Of a stretch of 64,000 bases of DNA, positions 1 to 9,220 are shown piece by piece. The translations under genes were made by a program, and so were the position numbers. The stretch covers positions 2,158,501 to 2,222,500 of the forward strand of contig NZ_CP086063.1 of the NCBI RefSeq assembly GCF_020783315.1, read 5' to 3'. Origin of the DNA: Ferruginibacter lapsinanis. GTDB lineage: Bacteria; Bacteroidota; Bacteroidia; Chitinophagales; Chitinophagaceae. The notes below the pieces were generated by a model that worked only from the letters and a program-made list of their open reading frames with translations, made no database searches and was not told the DNA's origin. Every line of letters starts with the position of its first letter. The stretch's first letter is position 1.

Positions 1-1
1 A

Positions 2-1189
2 GTTAACAGAGCCAATTATATGTTTCAGTATAAAGCAACGAATCCTGCAGGTGTGTTAGTGGATTTTGCCGGTAAAGAAGCATTGTATGGCGAAGTACAT
101 TTTTTACGGGCATATTATTATTTCACTTTGGTAAAAACCTTTGGTGATGTGCCTTTGTTCACGGAGAAAAGATTGGGTCTTACGGATTCTAAAAGTATAC
201 AAAAATCAGCGAAGGCGGTTGTTTATGGAGTGATTGAAACTGATCTGAAAGCAGCAATTGCAGCTTTGCCTCCTACACAAACACAGCCCGGCAGAATAAC
301 CAGATATGCAGCACAGGCGTTGTTAGGTAAAGTGTATCTGTATCAAAATAAATATGATGATGCAGCAGCGATGCTGGAAAATGTAGTAAACGGTCCGTTT
401 ACTTTAGTAACAGATTTTGCAAGTATCTTTTTACACTCAGGAGAGAACGGGCCTGAATCTGTTTTCGAAATTCAATACTCTAATCTATCCCCTTATTGGG
501 AATGGAGTGCACAAACAAGAGGGCAGGGTAATTATGCGATCCAACAATGTGGGGTAAGAAAATTAACAGGCTCTGCTGAAATGCCTTATGCTGATGGATG
601 GAGTACAAATCTGCCTACTAAAAATCTGGCAGATGCTTATGCTGCCGGCGATCAAAGAAAGGACGCAACGATTTTAGATATTGAAGCATATAAAGCAGCG
701 CATCCTTCTTACAATATTAATTATCTGGTAGCTCCTTATAAGAATACCGGTTTGTATAATCAAAAATATTTACCAAGAAAAGGAGAGTCTACACCTATTG
801 ATAAAGGTCAGCCGGAGTTGAACTACCTGAACAATTTCAGGATCATCCGTTATGCCGATGTATTGTTGATGGCTGCTGAAGCAAATAATAAAGCAACTAC
901 TCCCAATGATATTAAGGCACAGGGGTATTTGAATAGAGTACGTCGCCGTGCATTTGGTGATGATCTTCATGCGATTAACGCAACGGGTACTGCATTGTAT
1001 AATGCGATTTTGGATGAACGCAGATTGGAATTGGCAATGGAAGGAGATCGTTTCTTTGACCTGGTAAGAACAGGTAAAGCTTCTTCTGTTTTGGGGGCTT
1101 CGTTCATTGTTGGCAAACACGAAGTGTTCCCTATTCCTCTAAGAGAAGTTGATATTTCAGGAATCCCACAAAATAATTTTTATAATTAA
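2..1189 (+). CDS. SusD/RagB-family outer-membrane glycan-binding lipoprotein, 5' end outside the window
   Basis: The frame is open from base 2, before the first ATG at 20, so the gene starts upstream and only about the last 395 residues are seen. SusD proteins sit on the cell surface over a SusC TonB-dependent channel and capture oligosaccharides. Family signs are the TPR-like stretch with LRAYYYFTLVKTFGDVPL near the start, GRITRYAAQALLGKVYLY, the late NFRIIRYADVLLMAAEA segment, and a C-terminus with LDERRLELAMEGDRFFDLVRTGKA and FPIPLREVDI. It heads a same-strand run with two surface lipoproteins, GH16, GH3 and a transporter, as in a polysaccharide utilisation locus. The partner susC is expected just upstream. 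Confidence 0.95.
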   Translation, partial: VNRANYMFQYKATNPAGVLVDFAGKEALYGEVHFLRAYYYFTLVKTFGDVPLFTEKRLGLTDSKSIQKSAKAVVYGVIETDLKAAIAALPPTQTQPGRITRYAAQALLGKVYLYQNKYDDAAAMLENVVNGPFTLVTDFASIFLHSGENGPESVFEIQYSNLSPYWEWSAQTRGQGNYAIQQCGVRKLTGSAEMPYADGWSTNLPTKNLADAYAAGDQRKDATILDIEAYKAAHPSYNINYLVAPYKNTGLYNQKYLPRKGESTPIDKGQPELNYLNNFRIIRYADVLLMAAEANNKATTPNDIKAQGYLNRVRRRAFGDDLHAINATGTALYNAILDERRLELAMEGDRFFDLVRTGKASSVLGASFIVGKHEVFPIPLREVDISGIPQNNFYN

Positions 1190-1214
1190 TTGCACACAAC
1201 TTAAAATAATTTGT

Positions 1215-3287
1215 ATGAAACTATTAAAATATTTTTTCAGCATAGCTTTCCTGCTGGCTGCTTTGGCAGGCTGTAAAAAAGAAACGTATGATGATGTTTC
1301 GTTTATTGCCTCGGGCAGTACTCCTGAAAAATTATCTGCACTCTTTGATATCACCCAGGATAACACGGGTATGGTAACTATTACTCCCAACGGCCAAGGA
1401 GGCATATCTTATGATGTATATTTTGGAGATGCTACCGCAACATTTACAAATGTGAAAGCTGGAGGTAGTGTACAACATGTATATGCAGAAGGTGTTTACA
1501 ATGTAAGGATCGTCAGTCATGGTATTACAGGGAAGGTAAGTGAAACAACACAGGAGCTGACCGTTTCATTTAAAGCGCCGGAAAATCTGGAAGTAACTGC
1601 AGATATTGATGCAGTAAATAAATTTAAAGTGAATGTTACAGCAAAAGCAACTTATGAAACTTTGTTCAAAGTTTACTTTGGCGATGTGACCAATGAAGTT
1701 CCTGTTTCTTTCCTGGAAGGAAACCCGGTAAGCCATGTATATGCTGCTACGGGTACTTACACTGTTAGAGTAGTTGCATTAAGTGGTGGTGCTGCTACTA
1801 CAGAATTTACCAAACAGATCACCATTGTAGATCCTTTATTATTGCCGATTGATTTTGAATCGCCAACACTTAATTATGCATTTAATAATTTTGATGGAGG
1901 CGCTGTTAGTGTTGTAAGCAATCCTAATTCAGGCGGAATCAATACAAGTGGTAAAGTTGCTAAAATGGTTAAGAATGCAGGACAGCCATGGGGCGGAAGC
2001 TGGATCGGACTGGGAGAGCCAATTGATTTTTCTGTGAATAAGATTTTCAGGATGAAAGTTTTTTCTCCGAGAGTTGGAGCTAAAGTTTTATTGAAAGTGG
2101 AGAATGCAACGAATGGAGGGATCAGTTATGAAAAAGAAGTAAGCACTACTGTAGCCAATGCATGGGAAGATCTTGTTTTTGATTACAGCGGTGTAAATAC
2201 CTCTAACAGCTATCAGCATATAGTGCTCATATTTGATAATGGTACACAGGGTGATGGCTCTGCTAACTTTACATTCCTGTTTGATGATATCCGATTGGTT
2301 TACTCTATTCCACCTACACCATTGACATTGCCTGTAACTTTTGATCTTTCGGGAGTTAATTATGCTGTAACAGATTTTGGCGGAGCTCAAACTACTGATG
2401 GGGTAGATCCTACTAACAACAGTAATAAAGTGAAAATAACCACCAAGCCAACGGGAGCACAATCATGGGCTGGTACTACCATTGGTACATTTACATCAGC
2501 TATTCCGCTTTCGGCTACTGCAACTAAAATGACAATAAGGGTTTATTCTCCTGCTGCAGGTATACATGTAAGATTGAAACTTGAAGATAAAAATGATAAC
2601 ACAAAATCTGTAGAGACAGAAGCCAATACAACTGTAGCAAATGCCTGGGAAACATTGACATTTAATTTCAGTAACCAGGCCACGGGTACGGCGGCAGTAA
2701 ATTTTACTTACACCTATAACATGGCCTCTGTATTCTTTGATTTTGGTAATGATGGAAACGGTAAAGTGTTTTATTGGGATGATGTTACTTTCTTACCAAC
2801 GAATGTATCTCCAACAGATGTGGTATTGCCTTTAGATTTTGAATCTTCTGTGATACCGTATACTTTCACAAATTTTGATGGAGGTAATGTTAGTATTATA
2901 AGTAATCCTAACTCCGGAGGAATCAATTCAAGTGCGAAAGTTGCTAAGATGGTAAAGAGTGCCGGACAGCCATGGGGTGGAAGCTGGATAGCATTGTCAA
3001 ACCCGATAGATTTCTCTGTTAAGAAAACTATTCACATGAAAGTGTTTTCTCCACGTGTAGGTGCAGGTGTATTGTTGAAAGTAGAGAACATGACAGATGG
3101 CAGTATCAATAAAGAAGTTACTGCTACTACAACTGTAGCCAATGCATGGGAAGATCTTACGTTTGATTTCAGTTCTATTGATGTAAGTAAATCTTACCAA
3201 AAAGTGGTGTTGATCTTTGATCTTGGCACAATGGGAGATGGCTCTGCAAACTTTACTTTCCTGTTAGATGATATTACACTTAATTAA
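1215..3287 (+). CDS. Surface glycan-binding lipoprotein with PKD-like and triplicated carbohydrate-binding-like domains
   Basis: The start is set at ATG 1215 (690 aa) because it opens a lipoprotein signal, hydrophobic and ending LAALAGCKK; the in-frame ATG at 1149 lies inside susD and adds 22 residues that hide the signal. Two PKD-like domains (about residues 45-125 and 125-205, with YFGD and HVYA.GTYTVRV) precede three beta-sandwich modules at about 210-365, 370-530 and 537-690. Modules 1 and 3 are near copies (DFES, NFDGG, GQPWGGSWI, VANAWEDL, DGSANFTFL.DDI). It lies 25 bp after susD, the usual place for a SusE/SGBP-type protein. Glycan binding is inferred from position and fold; no enzyme motif is seen. 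Confidence 0.85.
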   Translation: MKLLKYFFSIAFLLAALAGCKKETYDDVSFIASGSTPEKLSALFDITQDNTGMVTITPNGQGGISYDVYFGDATATFTNVKAGGSVQHVYAEGVYNVRIVSHGITGKVSETTQELTVSFKAPENLEVTADIDAVNKFKVNVTAKATYETLFKVYFGDVTNEVPVSFLEGNPVSHVYAATGTYTVRVVALSGGAATTEFTKQITIVDPLLLPIDFESPTLNYAFNNFDGGAVSVVSNPNSGGINTSGKVAKMVKNAGQPWGGSWIGLGEPIDFSVNKIFRMKVFSPRVGAKVLLKVENATNGGISYEKEVSTTVANAWEDLVFDYSGVNTSNSYQHIVLIFDNGTQGDGSANFTFLFDDIRLVYSIPPTPLTLPVTFDLSGVNYAVTDFGGAQTTDGVDPTNNSNKVKITTKPTGAQSWAGTTIGTFTSAIPLSATATKMTIRVYSPAAGIHVRLKLEDKNDNTKSVETEANTTVANAWETLTFNFSNQATGTAAVNFTYTYNMASVFFDFGNDGNGKVFYWDDVTFLPTNVSPTDVVLPLDFESSVIPYTFTNFDGGNVSIISNPNSGGINSSAKVAKMVKSAGQPWGGSWIALSNPIDFSVKKTIHMKVFSPRVGAGVLLKVENMTDGSINKEVTATTTVANAWEDLTFDFSSIDVSKSYQKVVLIFDLGTMGDGSANFTFLLDDITLN
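1843..3284 (+). repeat. Triplicated binding-module repeat inside the SGBP gene
   Basis: Three in-frame modules of about 150 codons. The first (about 1843-2298) and third (about 2827-3284) are very alike in DNA as well as protein, for example around GGACAGCCATGGGG at 1980 and 2964. The middle one (about 2328-2805) has diverged but keeps the VANAWE and DD(V/I) landmarks. Copies 1 and 3 are more recent duplicates or have been homogenised by gene conversion. Confidence 0.8.
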
Positions 3288-3304
3288 TTCAAAAAACAAT
3301 AATC

Positions 3305-4201
3305 ATGATAACGAATATAAAATCAATCACCGTTATTTTTCTTTCACTGCTGATCAGTTTCAGCAGTTGCAAAAAAGAGGAATTTTCATTTGGTGCTTTA
3401 AAAACGCCGACTGACCTTGCTTTGACCACCGTAGTTGCAGGAGCCAGTACTACCAGCCCTGAGGGGGATGGAAGTGGTATGGTGAATATTACGGTTGCTT
3501 CCACCAATGCCATCTCGTACAAAATTGATTTTGGCGATGGCAACTTTAAGATGGTGCAATCGGGTGTGATCAATTATAAATATAATAATCCGGGTACGGC
3601 AGAATATACTGTAACAGTAAATGCCATTGGAACAGGAGGGGCAACGTCTACCATCAGTAAAAAAATAAAAGTGTTTGTGTCTTTTGATATTCCTGCTGAA
3701 ATAGTTGCAGCTATGACTGGTGGTACTTCCAGAGTATGGATCACGGCCAATGATGTACAGGATCATTTTGGCCTTGGACCCGTTAGTGTATTTTCGCCGA
3801 TTTGGTATGGCGCTGCGCCGAATACAAGACAAGCCTGCGCTTATGATGATGAAATCACGTTTACTAAAAACGGTTCCGGTATTGATATGTCGGTAGATAA
3901 CAAAGGAGAGTCATTTATCATAGGAGCATCCGCCGCTTTTTATGGCCAGGCGGATGGAGAAAAATGTGCAGCGATAAATGCATCCGGTGTTAAAAAATTA
4001 GTGTTTATGGCTGCAACATCGGCATCTACCCCTGATATTTCAACCAGGATACAATTCGAGGTTCCGGGTAATGGTATTATTAATTTCGGCACCGGAGGTA
4101 AAGTGTATGAGATATTATCAATCAGTTCTACCGGAATGTATTTAAGAAATATTGGCGCTGATGGAAACGCATGGTATCAAAAATTGAAACCAAAAATATA
4201 A
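3305..4201 (+). CDS. Surface lipoprotein with PKD domain, probable second glycan-binding protein
   Basis: 298 aa. The N-terminus is a lipoprotein signal with SFSSCKKEE. A PKD-like domain follows at about residues 45-125 (YKIDFGDGNF, INYKYNNPGTAEYTVTV). The C-terminal part, about 130-298, contains WITANDVQDHFGLGP and a beta-rich region I cannot assign to a named family. The protein starts 17 bp after the previous gene and shares its N-terminal style, which fits a surface component of the same locus. Terminator-like hairpin follows directly. Confidence 0.75.
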   Translation: MITNIKSITVIFLSLLISFSSCKKEEFSFGALKTPTDLALTTVVAGASTTSPEGDGSGMVNITVASTNAISYKIDFGDGNFKMVQSGVINYKYNNPGTAEYTVTVNAIGTGGATSTISKKIKVFVSFDIPAEIVAAMTGGTSRVWITANDVQDHFGLGPVSVFSPIWYGAAPNTRQACAYDDEITFTKNGSGIDMSVDNKGESFIIGASAAFYGQADGEKCAAINASGVKKLVFMAATSASTPDISTRIQFEVPGNGIINFGTGGKVYEILSISSTGMYLRNIGADGNAWYQKLKPKI

Positions 4202-4209
4202 TGTAATAT

Positions 4210-4251
4210 CTGTTAGTAAAGCCATCCGTTTTATTGTGGCTTTACTAACAG
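4210..4251 (+). terminator. Strong hairpin between the binding-protein genes and GH16
   Basis: Perfect 15-bp inverted repeat (4210-4224 with 4237-4251, 12-nt loop) followed by GTTTTTAAT. It sits 9 bp after the stop of the lipoprotein gene and 26 bp before the GH16 start. It could be a full terminator, or a partial one or processing stem that keeps enzyme mRNA below binding-protein mRNA. Confidence 0.7.
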
Positions 4252-4276
4252 GTTTTTAATTAAAATAAAGTAACTC

Positions 4277-5299
4277 ATGAAACTTATGTCATTATTTTTT
4301 TTGCTGCCAATCGTTATGATGTTTTCATCTTGCTCTAAAGATAAAACTACCACACCTGCAGTGTCTGCGCCAACGAATCTTACTATCAATGCAGTAGTAA
4401 GCGCAGATAATAGCGGTAATGTATCATTCACGGCTTCTGCTACTAATGCTACCACTTATGAATATGATTATGGTAATGGTATTTATCAGATAGTTCCTTC
4501 AGGAGTGGTGATATATAAATATCCGGCATCGGGTACGTTTACAGTAAATGTAACTGCAAAGAACTCAGGCGGAACAGTCTCTAAATCATTGTCGGTTACT
4601 GTAACTATTACCTCCTCGTTGTTATGGTCAGATGAATTCAATATAGATGGGGCACCTGATCCTTCAAAGTGGGGATATGATCTTGGTGCCGGTGGCTGGG
4701 GTAATAATGAACTGGAATACTATACAAACAGATCAGTTAACTCTGTAGTGCAGGGAGGTGTGTTGAAAATTAATGCATTGAAAGAAAATTATAGTGGGAG
4801 TGCCTACACTTCAGCAAGGTTACTTTCTAAAGGGAAATTTTCTTTTAAATATGGCAAAGTAGAGGTGAGTGCTAAACTTCCGGCCGGTGTTGGAACGTGG
4901 CCGGCAATATGGATGCTGGGAAATGATATCAATACTACCGGTTGGCCGGGATGTGGAGAAATAGATATAATGGAGCACCGTGGCAGTGAGCTGAATAAAA
5001 TATTTGGTACGCTACATTATCCGGGACGCTCAGGAGGAAGTGCTAATGGTAACACTACCATGATCTCTAATGCCACCACACAATTTCATAAATATACATT
5101 GGAATGGAGTGAAACCGCCATTAAGATATATGTAGATGATCTGCTTTATCATACTGTTGCAAATTCTTCCGCTATACCATTTAACCACGATTTCTTTTTG
5201 ATATTAAATGTAGCCATGGGAGGAAATTTTGCAGGCGCTGTTGATCCTGCATTCACCAATGCAACTATGGAAATAGATTACGTAAGAGTGTATCAATAA
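4277..5299 (+). CDS. GH16 beta-glucanase (laminarinase-like) lipoprotein with PKD domain
   Basis: 340 aa. Lipoprotein signal (FSSCSKDK), a PKD-like domain at about residues 30-110, then a GH16 catalytic domain to the end. The active-site motif E-x-D-x-x-E is GEIDIMEHRG with E228 as nucleophile, D230 and acid/base E233. WPAIWMLG before it and the final MEIDYVRVYQ are typical of bacterial beta-1,3- or beta-1,3-1,4-glucanases. The protein probably cuts beta-glucan at the cell surface into oligomers for the SusCD pair. The exact linkage (laminarin against mixed-linkage glucan) cannot be read from the sequence. Confidence 0.93.
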   Translation: MKLMSLFFLLPIVMMFSSCSKDKTTTPAVSAPTNLTINAVVSADNSGNVSFTASATNATTYEYDYGNGIYQIVPSGVVIYKYPASGTFTVNVTAKNSGGTVSKSLSVTVTITSSLLWSDEFNIDGAPDPSKWGYDLGAGGWGNNELEYYTNRSVNSVVQGGVLKINALKENYSGSAYTSARLLSKGKFSFKYGKVEVSAKLPAGVGTWPAIWMLGNDINTTGWPGCGEIDIMEHRGSELNKIFGTLHYPGRSGGSANGNTTMISNATTQFHKYTLEWSETAIKIYVDDLLYHTVANSSAIPFNHDFFLILNVAMGGNFAGAVDPAFTNATMEIDYVRVYQ

Positions 5300-5321
5300 T
5301 CATCACCGCAATCAATCTTTT

Positions 5322-7607
5322 ATGAGCAGTAAAAAACCTGTGATATTTTTAAGTGTATTTTTTTGTACGATCACATTTTTGAGTTACGGTCAGCAATCTG
5401 CTGCTCCGACTAATGCATATACATCGGTTAAGAATATAGAAGCCAGGGTTGACTCTGTGTTGAAACTGATGACATTAGAAGAAAAGGTTGGTCAGATGAA
5501 TCAGTACAATGGTTTTTGGGATGCAACAGGGCCGGCACCAAAGGAAGGTAATGCACAATTAAAATATCAGCATCTTACCAAAGGATTGGTTGGTGCTATA
5601 TTAAATGTAAGAGGTGTAACTGAAGTAAGAAAATTGCAGGAGATAGCTGTAAAACAAACGAGGTTAGGGATCCCGCTTTTGTTTGGATCTGATGTGATAC
5701 ATGGATACAAAACACTTTTTCCCATTCCTTTAGGCGAATCTGCCAGTTGGGATCTTGAAGCTATTGAAAGATCTGCAAGAGTGGCTGCAATTGAAGCATC
5801 GGCAGTAGGGATCAACTGGACATTCGCTCCAATGGTAGATATCACCAGAGATGCCCGTTGGGGAAGAGTGATGGAAGGAGCCGGAGAAGATCCGTATCTA
5901 GGATCGATCATCGGTGCTACAAGAATAAAAGGTTTTCAGGGAACAGACCTGGCTGCATCCAATACTATTATTGCATCGGTGAAACATTTAGCTGCTTATG
6001 GTTTTGCAGAAGCCGGTCGTGATTATAATACAGCTGATGTTGGTACATCAACGCTATATAATATTATTCTGCCTCCGTTTAAAGCTGCTGTAGATGCGAA
6101 TGTAAGAACAGTAATGAATTCATTCAATGTACTCAACGGCATTCCGTCAACAGCCAATAAATTTCTTCAAAGAGACATTTTAAAAGGTAAATGGAAGTTT
6201 GATGGTTTTGTTGTTTCTGATTGGAGTTCGGGAGCAGAGATGATCGATCATGGTTTTGCAAAAGACCTGTCGCAGGTAACAGAGCTATCTGTGAATGCAG
6301 GCAGTGACATGGATATGGAGTCTTATGCTTATGTGAAATATTTACAAGGATTGGTAGAATCGGGAAAAGTGGATATTGCATTGGTTGACGATGCCGTTAA
6401 AAGGATTTTGAGAGTGAAATTTGAACTCGGCCTATTTGATGATCCTTACAAGTATTGCGATCTGAAAAAAGAAAAAGAATTGATCTATCATCCCGATCAT
6501 TTAGCCGCGGCTTTGGATGTGGCAAAAAAATCGATCGTGCTGTTAAAAAATGACAAGCAATTATTACCCCTTAAAAAAACTCAAAAGAATATAGCGATCA
6601 TCGGGGCATTAGCCAATGATAAGAATAGCCCTTTAGGCGGATGGCGCATAGGCTCTGACGATAGTAGTGCTGTGTCTTTTTTAGAAGGCTTTAAAAAATA
6701 CACTAACAATTTTAAATATAGCAAAGGCGCTGATGTAATAACAGCTCCAATAGCTTTTGCTGTAGAGGCAAGTGTGAATGAAACCGATAAGAGTGGTTTT
6801 AAAGCTGCTATTGAGTTGGCAAAGAAATCTTCTGTTGTAATTATGGTATTGGGTGAGCAAGGATTTCAAACAGGAGAGGGAAGAAGCAGAACAAAGCTTG
6901 ATCTGCCGGGAGTACAGCAGCAATTATTGGAAGAAGTGTATAAGGTGAATAAGAATATTATTTTAGTATTAATGAATGGACGGCCACTTGCTATTCCCTG
7001 GGCGGCAGAACATATACCGGCTATTGTAGAGGCATGGCAATTAGGAACTGAAACCGGTAATGCCATTGCACAGGTGTTATTTGGAGATTATAATCCCGGA
7101 GGTAAGTTGACCATGTCATTCCCTCGTAGTGTAGGCCAGGTGCCGATTTATTATAACCATTATAATACGGGACGCCCCGGCCCTAAGAAAGAAGTTTTCT
7201 GGTCGCATTATGGAGATGAAAGTAATCAACCTTTATATCCGTTTGGCTTTGGGTTAAGTTATACAAGCTTTGATTACTCAGGTTTGCATATAGATGCTGC
7301 CGATCAATCAAAAATTAAGGTAAGCATCACGGTAAAGAATACTGGAAAGGTTTCAGGAGAAGAGGTTGTGCAATTATACATTCATGATAAAGTTGCAAGT
7401 GTTGTTCGGCCTGTAAAAGAACTTAAAGGTTTTAAAAAAATAAAACTTGAGCCCGGGGAATCTAGACAAGTAGCATTTGTTTTGACAGATGCAGAACTGG
7501 GCTTTTTTAATAATGAAGGACAATTCATTGTAGAGCCAGGAGACTTTGATATACTGGTTGGTACAAATTCTCAACAAGGTGTATCGGGCTCTTTCACAAG
7601 AAGATAA
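5322..7607 (+). CDS. bglX: GH3 beta-glucosidase, periplasmic (BglX-like)
   Basis: 761 aa with a cleavable signal (FLSYGQQ). Full-length GH3 layout: the (beta/alpha)8 domain with KHLAAYG and the nucleophile in GFVVSDW (D300), a second sandwich domain with KNDKQLLPL, NIAIIG and VIMVLGEQGFQTGEGRSR, and a C-terminal fibronectin-like domain (KNTGKVSGEEVVQLYIHD). It should trim oligosaccharides released by the GH16 enzyme to glucose in the periplasm. It starts 22 bp after GH16, so the two are probably co-transcribed and feed the transporter that follows. Confidence 0.94.
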   Translation: MSSKKPVIFLSVFFCTITFLSYGQQSAAPTNAYTSVKNIEARVDSVLKLMTLEEKVGQMNQYNGFWDATGPAPKEGNAQLKYQHLTKGLVGAILNVRGVTEVRKLQEIAVKQTRLGIPLLFGSDVIHGYKTLFPIPLGESASWDLEAIERSARVAAIEASAVGINWTFAPMVDITRDARWGRVMEGAGEDPYLGSIIGATRIKGFQGTDLAASNTIIASVKHLAAYGFAEAGRDYNTADVGTSTLYNIILPPFKAAVDANVRTVMNSFNVLNGIPSTANKFLQRDILKGKWKFDGFVVSDWSSGAEMIDHGFAKDLSQVTELSVNAGSDMDMESYAYVKYLQGLVESGKVDIALVDDAVKRILRVKFELGLFDDPYKYCDLKKEKELIYHPDHLAAALDVAKKSIVLLKNDKQLLPLKKTQKNIAIIGALANDKNSPLGGWRIGSDDSSAVSFLEGFKKYTNNFKYSKGADVITAPIAFAVEASVNETDKSGFKAAIELAKKSSVVIMVLGEQGFQTGEGRSRTKLDLPGVQQQLLEEVYKVNKNIILVLMNGRPLAIPWAAEHIPAIVEAWQLGTETGNAIAQVLFGDYNPGGKLTMSFPRSVGQVPIYYNHYNTGRPGPKKEVFWSHYGDESNQPLYPFGFGLSYTSFDYSGLHIDAADQSKIKVSITVKNTGKVSGEEVVQLYIHDKVASVVRPVKELKGFKKIKLEPGESRQVAFVLTDAELGFFNNEGQFIVEPGDFDILVGTNSQQGVSGSFTRR

Positions 7608-7669
7608 GCCTGCTGAGTTTTGAAGCCATTTTCATCGCTATTATTTTTTTCAATTTTATACTTCGCCAT

Positions 7670-9115
7670 ATGACCAAGCAAACTAACTGGAATCAGTTCC
7701 TTACATTGATCACTGTATTTTTTTTCTGGGGATTTGTTGCAGCCAGCAACGATATTTTGATCCCGGTTTTTAAAAAAGCATTTAATTTGTCGCAAGGGAA
7801 AAGTCAATTAGTATCCGTTGCGTTTTATGTGGCATATACCGTTGGTTCGTTGATCTATTTTGGTGTTTCAAAGCTTCTGAAAATAGATCTGTTAAATAAA
7901 CTGGGGTATAAAAATGGTATTGTGACAGGGTTGTTAATCTCTGCACTAGGGACATTGTTGTTTTATCCAGCGGCCAACAATCAATCTTTCGGTTTAATGA
8001 TTTCCGGATTATTCATTGTTGGTCTTGGATTTGCTTTGCAGCAAATAGCAGCAAACCCTTTAGCGATCGTGATGGGTGATCCTACAACAGGTTCACAAAG
8101 ATTAACGATGGCGGGAGGTGTAAATAATTTTGGTACTACTATCGGGCCACTGATCGTAAGTTTTGCCATTTTTGGAAGTGTTGCATCTGCCAATACAGAA
8201 GCAAGTATCGAGAGTGTAAAAATTCCTTATCTTATTTTAGGGTTGGCGTTTGCGTTAGTAGCCTTGTTTATAAAATTTTCATCACTGCCCAATAAAATTG
8301 ATCTGGATACTGTGGCCGAAGAAGAATCTTTAGAGGTAAATAAATTATTGCATAAAAAATCTGCTTTCCAGTATCCTCAATTGTTAATGGGGATGGTGGC
8401 GATATTTGTATATGTTGGTGTAGAAGTAGCGACAGCCAGTAATTTACCGGCTTATTTAGAGCAACATTTAAATGTGCAAACATCACAGGTTGCCCCATAT
8501 ATGTCTCTTTACTGGGCCAGTTTAATGATCGGCAGGTGGACGGGGGCAGTGGGTGCATTTGATGTAAGTAAAGGAGCGAAACAAACACTAAGTTTTTTTA
8601 TGCCTTATATTGCTTTTGCAATTTTTCTGTTGGTGAATACTATAGCCAAACATGATATTTCCCAGTTTTATATCTATGGGGTTGTGATAGCGGTAATGAT
8701 CGCCTGTGATCTCATGAGTAAAGGAAATCCTGTACGGATGTTACTGATCTTTTCTTTAGCAGGCATCGTGTCTTTGCTAACCGGGATATTTACCAGTGGC
8801 ATGGTGAGTGCTTATGCATTTGTTAGTGTGGGGCTATTCTGTAGTACGCTATGGCCATGCATATTTACGGTGGCAGTTGCCGGTTTGGGTAAGCATACAA
8901 ACCAGGGCAGCAGCTTATTGATCATGATGATCATGGGAGGAGGGATAGTAAGCTGGATACAGGGGGTGGTTGCAGATACAGTAGGGATACAGTACAGTTA
9001 TTTTGTTGGAATAATTTGTTTTGCATACCTGGCTTTCTATGCGTTTAAAGCCAAATCAATTCTAAAAAACCAAGGTGTTGATTTTGATAGACTGAAAAGT
9101 GAGGGAGGGCATTAA
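7670..9115 (+). CDS. MFS sugar transporter of the FHS (fucose/glucose/galactose:H+) type
   Basis: 481 aa with about 12 membrane segments. LITVFFFWGFVAASNDILIPVFKKAF at the start and the GLGFALQQIAANPLAIVMGDP stretch are typical of the FHS family (GluP/FucP type). The C-terminal half shows FCSTLWPCIFTVAVAGLGKHTNQGSS, also characteristic. Placed 62 bp after the beta-glucosidase, it likely imports the released monosaccharide, probably glucose. A strong bidirectional terminator follows. Confidence 0.9.
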   Translation: MTKQTNWNQFLTLITVFFFWGFVAASNDILIPVFKKAFNLSQGKSQLVSVAFYVAYTVGSLIYFGVSKLLKIDLLNKLGYKNGIVTGLLISALGTLLFYPAANNQSFGLMISGLFIVGLGFALQQIAANPLAIVMGDPTTGSQRLTMAGGVNNFGTTIGPLIVSFAIFGSVASANTEASIESVKIPYLILGLAFALVALFIKFSSLPNKIDLDTVAEEESLEVNKLLHKKSAFQYPQLLMGMVAIFVYVGVEVATASNLPAYLEQHLNVQTSQVAPYMSLYWASLMIGRWTGAVGAFDVSKGAKQTLSFFMPYIAFAIFLLVNTIAKHDISQFYIYGVVIAVMIACDLMSKGNPVRMLLIFSLAGIVSLLTGIFTSGMVSAYAFVSVGLFCSTLWPCIFTVAVAGLGKHTNQGSSLLIMMIMGGGIVSWIQGVVADTVGIQYSYFVGIICFAYLAFYAFKAKSILKNQGVDFDRLKSEGGH

Positions 9116-9166
9116 GCGTAAATTTGAAAGATGGACTCACCGAAAAGCATATGAATTAAATTTAAA

Positions 9167-9201
9167 TAAAAGAGGCTGCACTAAAAGTGCAGCCTCTTTT
9201 A
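9167..9201. terminator. Bidirectional rho-independent terminator
   Basis: Perfect 16-bp stem (9167-9182 with 9186-9201, 3-nt loop) with A-rich and T-rich flanks on both sides. It lies between the convergent transporter and PHP-protein genes and can stop both transcripts. Confidence 0.9.
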
Positions 9202-9220
9202 TAAAATAAGAAATAATAAT

